Both the position numbers and the translations under genes were made by a program. From Capsicum annuum (taxonomy: Eukaryota > Streptophyta > Magnoliopsida > Solanales > Solanaceae), in assembly GCF_002878395.1 (NCBI RefSeq), contig NC_061121.1:45962402-46026401 (forward strand): a stretch of DNA of 64,000 nt. Reading direction: 5' to 3'. Numbering within the stretch: position 1 is the stretch's first letter; the number at the start of each line of letters is the position of its first letter. Below the pieces are notes generated by a model. It worked only from the letters and a program-made list of their open reading frames with translations. It made no database searches and was not told the origin of the DNA. This document shows, one piece after another, positions 56,467 through 64,000 of this stretch.

Positions 56467-57450
56467 GGTCCTGACTCTTTATTTAGATTTTTGAGCATTT
56501 AGATGAGAAACTAGTTCCATTAGCCTAAAGAGGGATCCGAGGGTTAAATTTTTTTAAATTTTTTTATAACAACCGTTTTTTATGAATATGATGCTTTTAT
56601 TGAGTCCAGAATGTCAAAATTAAACTAGTAGCATTATTAGATTATTTTTGTAGAGTCTCGAATGAATCTCATGAGTCCGTTCATAGGATTTTGGATTATT
56701 TTTCCATAGCTGGTTGTTGATATCTGGTGCATGCAAAAATCCTTCATTGCGTTCACTGGGGTCTATTTACGTTTGTGGATAATGAACTTTTGGTCATCGC
56801 AAATATAAAGTGGTGATTGCATTCGCAAAGAGATATCGGGGTCAGGTTGGATTTGTTTGTTTATCATGTTCGCAATCGGTCCATTGCATTCATAATAGAT
56901 TAAGGTCGGTATCCTTTGCAGACATGGGGTCCAACCACGTCCGCAATGAAGACACTATTTATCTGAGTAATAGTTAGACCTTCTTTTTGCACTTCCCTAT
57001 TTTTCTCCATTGATGGACCTAGAGACCTTAATTTTTGATAAATTCAAGAGGATTCTCCTTCAATCTTGTTTGGGTAAATTTCTAAACCTTATTTTTATCA
57101 TTACTCATTGATTTTATCTTAATAACAACTTCAACATTTGGGTTTGAAACTTGAATTGTTTGGGATTTCACTCGATAAAGTGAGGAAATGGGTTTTCTTC
57201 AATTCAAACTCGATTTCAACTTATTTTTTGATGGGTTTCATATATAGAACCGTTAAAGTATGGAGGACTTGATTCTTTAATAAAAAAAATATATTTTTAG
57301 CCTTTTTTCTTTGGGATCAATTTTTGAATTATTTTTGGATTCGAAATAAAAGTAACTAATATGGGTATTATTAGACTACTTTTGATGTGTAGATTGTATT
57401 TTTGATAGTTTAAGTTTTTCGAGACTGCACTAAAAGCAAAAGCTCCTTAT
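56467..57450. other. Old LTR-like sequence, no gene seen
   Basis: Contains phrases such as TGTTCGCAATCGGTCCATTG and CAACCACGTCCGCAATGAAG that resemble the body of chromovirus LTRs, but no borders can be set. There are no frames of interest. Confidence 0.3.
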
Positions 57451-58941
57451 TGAAGTGTCCAAGCTTGTGTTTCAACTTCTTGGTGACGTCCAAGCTACAC
57501 CTCCTCTCAGAAGATGATACGTTCACTACCAAATATAGTAACCTAACAAAGGTTGGGGTCGAATCCCAAGAAAATACATGGAATCTTGTCTCTTAGTTGT
57601 TTTAATCAATGGGTAGAAATGGAAAAGTAAATGGGAGGATTTGTGTAGTAATATCGAACAAGTAGCTAATATCAACTTTCGATTGTAATCAGTCATAGGT
57701 GAACACTAGGATTGTGTTCACCCCGGTCTCTCAACTCCGTAGGCTTATAATGCTTTGTTGAACCAACCCGATACCTTGCATGCAGAATCAATAGTTCGTG
57801 TACCATCAATAGTCCTTTGGACGAGTAGACAAATTTCATACTTTACCTTTTGAGTCTCGGGATGTCGCCTTACTAACCCTTATCTTGATATCAGTTAACT
57901 ATTACCTTTTGAGTCTCTAGTTATTAGATGAAAGCTAACCATCTTAATTAGATAATACCTAGTACCATGGATTGACAGTTAAACCTCAAATTACTATTGT
58001 CGTTATCTTTTCCTAGTCACTACTCCTCTTTTGGAGTAAGTAGCAATAATCTACGTGGGATCCTAACATTTGCAACCATTAAGATAACTATTAAATTGAA
58101 GATAATAAAATGCATGCATGGGTATCGGTTCAGATCAACAATAGAACTTCCCCTGCTTCGTCAATCCGCCAGGGTTTCCACAACCCTAACTAAGGGTTTT
58201 TAGCTACTCATGCTTGTGAATTAATCAACAACATTCATGATTGAAAGCATAAGATGAAATCACAATAAGAATAAGTAAAAACCATAAACCGTAACTGAAT
58301 TAGTCAACCAAAGTCAATACAAGAGTATTCCAAAACTAAAATCGAATCTTGGAATTAAAATATGTTTGTACGTATCAAGAGCGTGTTACTTTTACTAAAA
58401 AACACATAAAGGGTATTTATAGTACATGAGGAAACCCTAAAAGCAAAGCCCAAATGAAATAGGAAAAAAAAGAGTCAGTGGCCACTTATGGTCTCTACTT
58501 GCACCCTGTCCTTGGGTGCACGTAGTACTTATGGACAGTAGGGAGGGCGCAAGTGGCGACTGCAAGTGCCAGAATAAAATTTCCTACAAGTTATCTTTTG
58601 AGATTTTGGAATTCTGACACTTGTTTTGCCCACATGCGGTCCACAAGTACTACATGTGGTCCGCATGTTGACTTAGCAAGTGTCGAATGCCATCTTTTCA
58701 GCTTTTCTTCAATATCCTAACATGATTTGGTCACGAATAGTCCAGAAAGTGTCTCGAATATCCATGATTGCTCTTAAAGTATCCAAAAACACCTTTTTCT
58801 CATTTTCACAAACATAGAATCAAAAATATGATTTTCTGCAAAACATACCCAAAACACATCACATCTAACGAAAGAACCTCAGAAACTTGCATATTTTCCT
58901 TGTTTTAAGCATCAAACGTGCTATATTTCTATAGCATATCA
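57451..58941 (-). repeat. 3' LTR of the Athila-type element
   Basis: On the minus strand it starts TGATATGCTATAGAAATATA (58941) and ends GTCCAAGCTTGGACACTTCA-like sequence at 57451. The upper border is set by the polypurine tract, the lower by a CA terminus. Length 1491 bp, in the usual range. A plus-strand frame at 57997-58203 inside is not a gene. Confidence 0.6.
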
Positions 58942-58955
58942 ACACCCTAAACTTA
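58942..58955 (-). other. Polypurine tract of the Athila-type element
   Basis: The minus strand reads AAGTTTAGGGTGT directly before the LTR start, the usual form in this clade. Confidence 0.55.
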
Positions 58956-60479
58956 GAACATTTGCATGTCCTCAGGAAACAAAACACAATAAAATAAAAC
59001 ACGATTCTTAATTAGGAGAATCGAAGTTATTCAAGGCAGTAAATCTACACTTCAAGCTCAAATCATAACGACCCCTCCTATCTCACTTTTCAAAACCAAC
59101 TGTATATGAACATGAAGCACAATAATGTAAAACAATGGGATCAAGGTATGGCATTACATTAACAATAGACAACCCCGCATATGTACAAATTACACTACCC
59201 AAATCAAGCTAATAGCTAGCAATATGACTAATGTGACCTCACAACAAAGATTCCCACTCACACATATTAAATAATGCAAGTCAATGTAGGGACAGTTAAG
59301 AGACACTCATACTCATAAGAGAAGTTCCAATCAATGTGCATCAAATACCATAGGCTTTGTCTTAATTTCCTTAGCTTAGCATTCAGATAGTCAAGTTAGG
59401 ATCTCTATAGAACTTTTCTCAGCTTGTAATGTAGCCTTGGGGCTGGTATGGTACATATAGACATATCAAGTGACTAAGCCTTCTTGGCACTACACTAACC
59501 TTGGGGTCTCACTCATTAGCCAATTTTTTTTTCTCACCCTTATTTATCCATTTTTATTCTTTATTGCACATTTAAGATGGGTGTGGTCTTTTCTTCTTTC
59601 TTTTTCACCTTTTTACAAGTTTCTTTTTTTCTTTTCTTTTTCTACCACACCCAACCTTACTAACTTTCTCTCTTATTTTACACTTCTACGTACTGACTTT
59701 ACATCACATGCCCCTATGATGGCTACCCTCAACTTAGATGATTTTCTTAAGTTGAGGTGCACCATGTCTAAGGAGTAACAGGCCAAAATAGGTTATTACA
59801 ACACAAATGGAAACGTGATAGGTAAAACAAGAAAAATAGTCTATGAGGCTCGAAATAGGGAGCAAGGGATAATTTGTCACATAAAGAAGGTCATTTAGGC
59901 TAAAATTGAACTAAAATAAAAAATGGTATGAATCCTTTCCTAACTGACTATCCTTCAGCCTAGGAAAGACTAACCAGGCAAGTTCTGAATTGAACACACA
60001 AAGGGAACTAGGTAGCATCTCACAGACACATGGCACAGAGTCAATATTACAAACTACTACCTATCTGGTTCATGAAATTGTTAGTAAGTAATTATCATCT
60101 CCTAAATCCTAATTCCATAACAAAATCCACAATGTTCACACATATATGCATTCACACAGTTCTAAAACACAAATTTGGACGGGTATCATTTTTCTCAATA
60201 ATTAATCAAAAACATAACCACTGCCCTAAATACTCAAAAATCTCCTAATTACACAAAAACACAATACAATACAAAATAAAATACAATACGACACAAGTTT
60301 TAACCTGGACATACTCATTCTATAATTATACGATGGCCGACAGAAAAAAAAAAGCACGGCAGCTAGAACCCGCGGCAGCATGCTATGCCCACCCCAATAA
60401 AAACTGTGCACTATCCCCAATGCGCTAAAATATAGTAAAATAGATGGAAGTGAGAACATACCTGGGATGCACTAGGTGC
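58956..60479 (-). other. Region between integrase and 3' LTR, no gene seen
   Basis: In Athila elements this place can hold an env-like frame. Here only short frames occur: plus-strand 59470-59778 over a pyrimidine-rich tract, 60030-60248, and minus-strand 60459-60226 with hydrophobic residues. None has recognisable features beyond low complexity. Confidence 0.5.
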
Positions 60480-63400
60480 CTGTGTACCTTGGGTTTCCTC
60501 CCAAGCAGTGCCTGATTTACCATTGCGACACGACTCAGCTCCCTTGGCTCCTTAGACTTCGTCAAGATCCATGCCAATATTGACTCTAACTTCCTCCAGG
60601 TTTTCCATGTAGTACTTCACTCGCTGCCCATTTAACTTGAGCGGGATGTCACCATCACGCTTTATTTCTATAGAACCTTATGGGAATACCTCAACCATAT
60701 TAAATGGTCCAGTCCACCTAAATTTCAACTTTCCAGGAAACAAGCATAGTCGTAAATTATATAATAAGACCAAATCAGCGGGTTTAAATATTATTTTCTT
60801 AATTTTCTTATCATGATATAGCTTTATTCTTTATTTGTATATCACCGAGCTCTTATAAGAATGGAGTAAAAATTCATCCAACTCATTCACTTTACTCAAC
60901 CTCAAGTTTGCTGCATTACGCCACTTTAAATTTAGCTTTTTTAATGCCCATAGTGCCTTATGCTCAAGCTCAACCGATAAAAGGAATGCCTTTCCGTATA
61001 CAAGCTGATATGTAAAGGCACCTATGTGGGTCTTATAAGCTATCTGATAGGTGCACAATGCATCATATAACTTTTTAGACCAGTTAGTCCTGTTGGCATT
61101 CACAGTCTTTGGCAAGAAGGACTTTATCTCTCTATTGGGGACTTTCACTTGGCCGCTTGTCTGAGGATGGTAAGGTGTCTCCACATTATTCCTTACACCA
61201 TATCTATGAAGTAGGTCTTTGAACAAGTGGTTGTAAAAGTGAGACCCACTATCATTGATAATTGCACGTGGAGTGCTAAATTAAGAAAAGATATTTTTTC
61301 AAAATGGTGGTGACCCTTCTACCTTTATTATCTGGAAGCACAACTGCCTCCACCCATTTTGATACATAGTCAAGCGCTATCAAAATGTATCTTATGCCAT
61401 AAGAGCTCACAAATGGACCGAGTAAATCAATCCCCCATACATCAAATAACTCCAAATCAAAAATAGGTGTCTTGGAGAGTTCATGGCGCCGTGAAATATT
61501 GCCTTGACACTCACATTGGTCATAAGATAGTATAAAATCATGAGAATCCTTATAAATTGATGACCATTAAAATTTACCCTATAAAATTTGTAGGCAGTGC
61601 AAGTGCCACTATGGTGACCCTCAACTGGTGATGAATGACAAGCTTCCAGAATGCTCATTATCCCAGCCTCTAGAATGCATCTACGAATAACACCATCAGC
61701 ATAGATCCTAAATAAATATGGCTTATCCCAAAAGAACTTTCTCATATTATGCATAAATCTTCTTCACTGCTGGAAGGATAGGTCTTCTGGGACCAGATCG
61801 CTTACCAAATAGTTAGCAAAATCAGCAAACCAAGGAATTAAATCTTGAGATGCCACTAACACCCACTCATCTGGAAAAGCATCATATATCTTAAGATCAT
61901 TCCCTAGTTTCTATTTGTTCTCCTTCTTAAGTCTGAATAAGTGGTCTGGAACCTGATTTTCCTTCCCTTTTTGATCCTTTACTTCAAAATAAAATTCTTG
62001 CAGTTAGAGAACTAATGAATCAATATTGGTTTGGCATTTTTGTTCAACATTAAGTACCTTAAGTCTGCATGGTCAGTGTGTATTTTGACCTTAGTCCTAA
62101 TCAAATAAGATAGAAAATTTTCAAAAGCAAAATCCACCGCAAGTAGTTCTTACTTTGTAACTATATAATTTTTCTATGTGAGGTTTAAAGCTTTGTTATA
62201 GTAGATGGGATGGAGGATCTTTTATTTTCTTTGGCCTGGGACAACACCCATGACACTCTGCTTGCATCACACATCATCTCAAATGGTGCAGACTAGTCAG
62301 GAGACATAATTATGGGTGCCAAAATCAACTGTTTCTTTAGGCATTTGAAATCCTTGAGACAACCATCATCAAAAACAAATTTCACCTCTTTTTATAAAAT
62401 CTTTCATAGAGGATTTCCAATCTTAAAGAAGTCCTTGATGAACCTCCTATAATAGCCTACATGACCCAGAAACCTCCATATGCCTTTAACTAATAGTAGT
62501 GATGGCAATTCATCAATCATCTCAATCTTCGCTTTGTACACCTCAATACTATGTTTGGAGATCTTTTGCCCTACAATGATACCTTCTCTCACTATGAAAT
62601 GACATTTTTCCCAATTTAGCACCAAATTGCACTCTTCAAATCTCTGTAGTGTACTGGCCAGATGGACGAAATAGTCATCAAATGATTCCTCGACCAGTGA
62701 AAAGTCATCCATGAATACTTTGATCGTGTATTTCACCATATCAGAGAATATGGACATCATATATCTCTGAAAAGTGGCAGACATATTGCACAGTTCAATC
62801 GACATCCTCTTGAATACAAAGTTCCCATAGGGGAAAGTAAGGGTAGTATTTTCTTGGTCTTTAAGAGAAATCATGATTGGATTGCAACCTAAATACCCAT
62901 TAATAAATTAGTACCAAACCCTTCCTTCTAGTCTATCCAGCATCTGATCTATGAATGGCATAGGGAAGTGGTCCTTTTGTGTCCATTTGTTTAGCTTTCT
63001 ATAGTACATGCAGACTTTTCAACCAATCGCTAGTCTCATGGGTACTAATTCATTCTTTTCATTTGAAACCACTGTGATTCCCATTTTCTTTCACATGATT
63101 GAACCAGGCTTACCCACTTGCTATCTGCAATGGGAAAAACTACCCCAACATATAACCACTTGATTATCTTCTTTTCTACCACTTCTTACATAGGAGGGTT
63201 CAGTCATCTGTAATGCTTAATATTGGGAATGTTGTCTAACTCAAGCTGTATCTTATATGTTCATATACCTAGTAAAATGCCCACTATGTCAGCAATAGTC
63301 CACCCAATAGTTCTCTTGAATTTCTATAATACCGGTGTCAATGCTTCTACTTGTGCTCCTGCCAAATTTCCCATAATAATCACCGATAAGGTTTTGTTTC

Positions 63401-64000
63401 CCCCAAAAATACATACTGGAAATGAGAGAAGAGGGCCTTTAATTCCAATACCAATGGCTCTTCAATAGATGGTTTTGTAGGAGGTGTAGTTTTATTCTTC
63501 AAGTCAAGATCCAGCTTCTTAGGGGAATATTTGTAAAAAACTATGCCATGTAGCGCATTAACCAACTCTTCATATTCTTCTATTCCATAAATCTCAAAGT
63601 TCATAATCACTGCTTCTAATGCTTCTACACCTAATCTTTTCTCAGTAGGTATATCCACTATAACCACAACATCATCCATAATATCTATCATTACCACCAC
63701 TCTCATATCATAAGGGTACTAAACTGTCATGCATATATATTTTCTCATTGTCCTATTTAATGGTGACTTCCTCTAGTTCCATATCAATTAACACCCGAAC
63801 ATTGGAAAAGAAGGGTCTACCCAATATAATTGGAGATTGGGCATCCACTTCACAGTCTAAAATCATGAAATCTACCGGATAAGTGAATGATTCAACCCTT
63901 ACTTCTATGTCACGCAAAATACCAACAGGCTTCTTTATAGATAAATCAGCTATCAACAACCGTACATAAGTAGGCTTGAGTTCTCTTAACCCCAACGCCT
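60480..64000 (-). pseudogene. Athila-type pol: protease, RT, RNase H, integrase, broken
   Basis: Minus strand. Protease C-terminal part at the window edge (63995-63753) with FMILDCEVDAQSPIILGRPF. A linker with FEIYGIEEYEELVNALHG and LDLDLKNKTTPPTKPSIEEP (63706-63380). RT start near 63370-62880, with IKWLYVGVVFPIADSKWVS and several stops. RT core at 62874-62404, with TFPYGNFVFKRMSIELCNMS, IKVFMDDFSLVEESFDDY (catalytic FMDD at 62704-62715), NLVLNWEKCHF and FLGHVGYYRRFIKDF. RNase H near 62400-61990, frame-broken. Integrase zinc region with GHHSGT (about 61600), then in a shifted frame FDVWGIDLLGPFVSSYGIRY and DYVSKWVEAVVLPDN. Core end at 61226-60831, with [20 protein letters not shown] and [13 protein letters not shown]. 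Last block KLKFRWTGPFNMVEVFP and LNGQRVKYYMENLEEV near 60720-60580. No active enzyme is possible from this copy. Confidence 0.8.

Larger units (their letters stand above)
57451..64000 (-). mobile_element. Athila-type Ty3/gypsy retrotransposon, 3' part, running off the right edge
   Basis: From low to high coordinate: 3' LTR (57451-58941), polypurine tract, a non-coding or env-position region (about 58956-60480), then integrase, RNase H, RT and protease on the minus strand up to the window edge. Sequence style ([21 protein letters not shown]) is that of the Athila clade, not of the chromoviruses in the nest; no chromodomain is present. Gag, the 5' LTR and the outer target duplication lie beyond 64000. 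The putative left flank duplication is CTTAT (57446-57450). Confidence 0.8.

Noticed and set aside
58956..60480. Env-like gene of the Athila-type element
   Set aside because: No frame with a signal peptide and transmembrane pattern of adequate length was found; only short low-complexity frames.
1..64000. tRNA, rRNA or intact host protein genes
   Set aside because: I saw no cloverleaf-like A/B box pairs, no rRNA sequence and no multi-exon conserved host gene; every recognisable protein is transposon-related or a decayed transposon-associated gene.

Overview
The window is plant nuclear DNA, almost certainly Solanaceae and most likely Capsicum (pepper). Three things point there: Ty3/gypsy chromovirus (Tekay/Del-type) and Athila-type retrotransposons with tRNA-iMet primer sites; DUF1985/Ulp1-like and MuDR-like protein remnants of a kind I associate with pepper; and very AT-rich intergenic DNA with no bacterial signals. 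I found no intact host gene. Every coding stretch is a transposon protein or a decayed transposon-associated gene. Family names rest on recognition by eye; no search was run.

Region 1 (1-16.4 kb) is a mosaic of decayed genes set in unusual tandem repeats. It holds a 135-149 bp tandem array (184-870), a plus-strand DUF1985/Ulp1-like pseudogene (1030-3372), a small GRF zinc-finger gene with one internal stop (4368-4778), a minus-strand Ulp1/DUF1985-like pseudogene whose protease triad is lost (5165-8690), and a higher-order array of 52-bp and 208-bp repeats (9640-11720). These are followed by a 1.65-kb imperfect palindrome (about 12840-14510) and a minus-strand MuDR transposase N-terminal remnant (14830-15406). 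A palindromic minisatellite core, CTGTTGCAACAG and variants, recurs in the introns and flanks of all these unrelated genes.

Region 2 (16.4-19.75 kb) is AT-rich. It holds two copies in opposite orientation of one terminal-inverted-repeat (TIR) element family, with a short GC-rich hAT-like fragment between them.

Region 3 (19.75-48.9 kb) is a deep nest. A probable hAT-like element contains another hAT-like element (20101-48475, 8-bp target duplication, 7/8 match). That contains a Mutator-like element (20140-47899, 9-bp target duplication, 8/9 match). The Mutator-like element was hit twice by chromoviruses: element 1 (20324-27935, duplication CATGG) and element 2 (28328-46830, duplication AAAAG). 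Element 2 was hit in its RNase H region by element 3 (32739-41545, duplication GCTAT). All three encode, or once encoded, gag-protease-RT-RNase H-integrase-chromodomain. All are broken by stops, frameshifts or deletions.

Region 4 (48.9-57.45 kb) holds a 5'-truncated plus-strand Ty3/gypsy integrase remnant. Its 3' LTR is split by a 3.37-kb solo LTR (52396-55761, duplication CATGG), and old LTR-like sequence follows. Region 5 (57.45-64 kb) is the 3' two thirds of a minus-strand Athila-type element that runs off the right edge.
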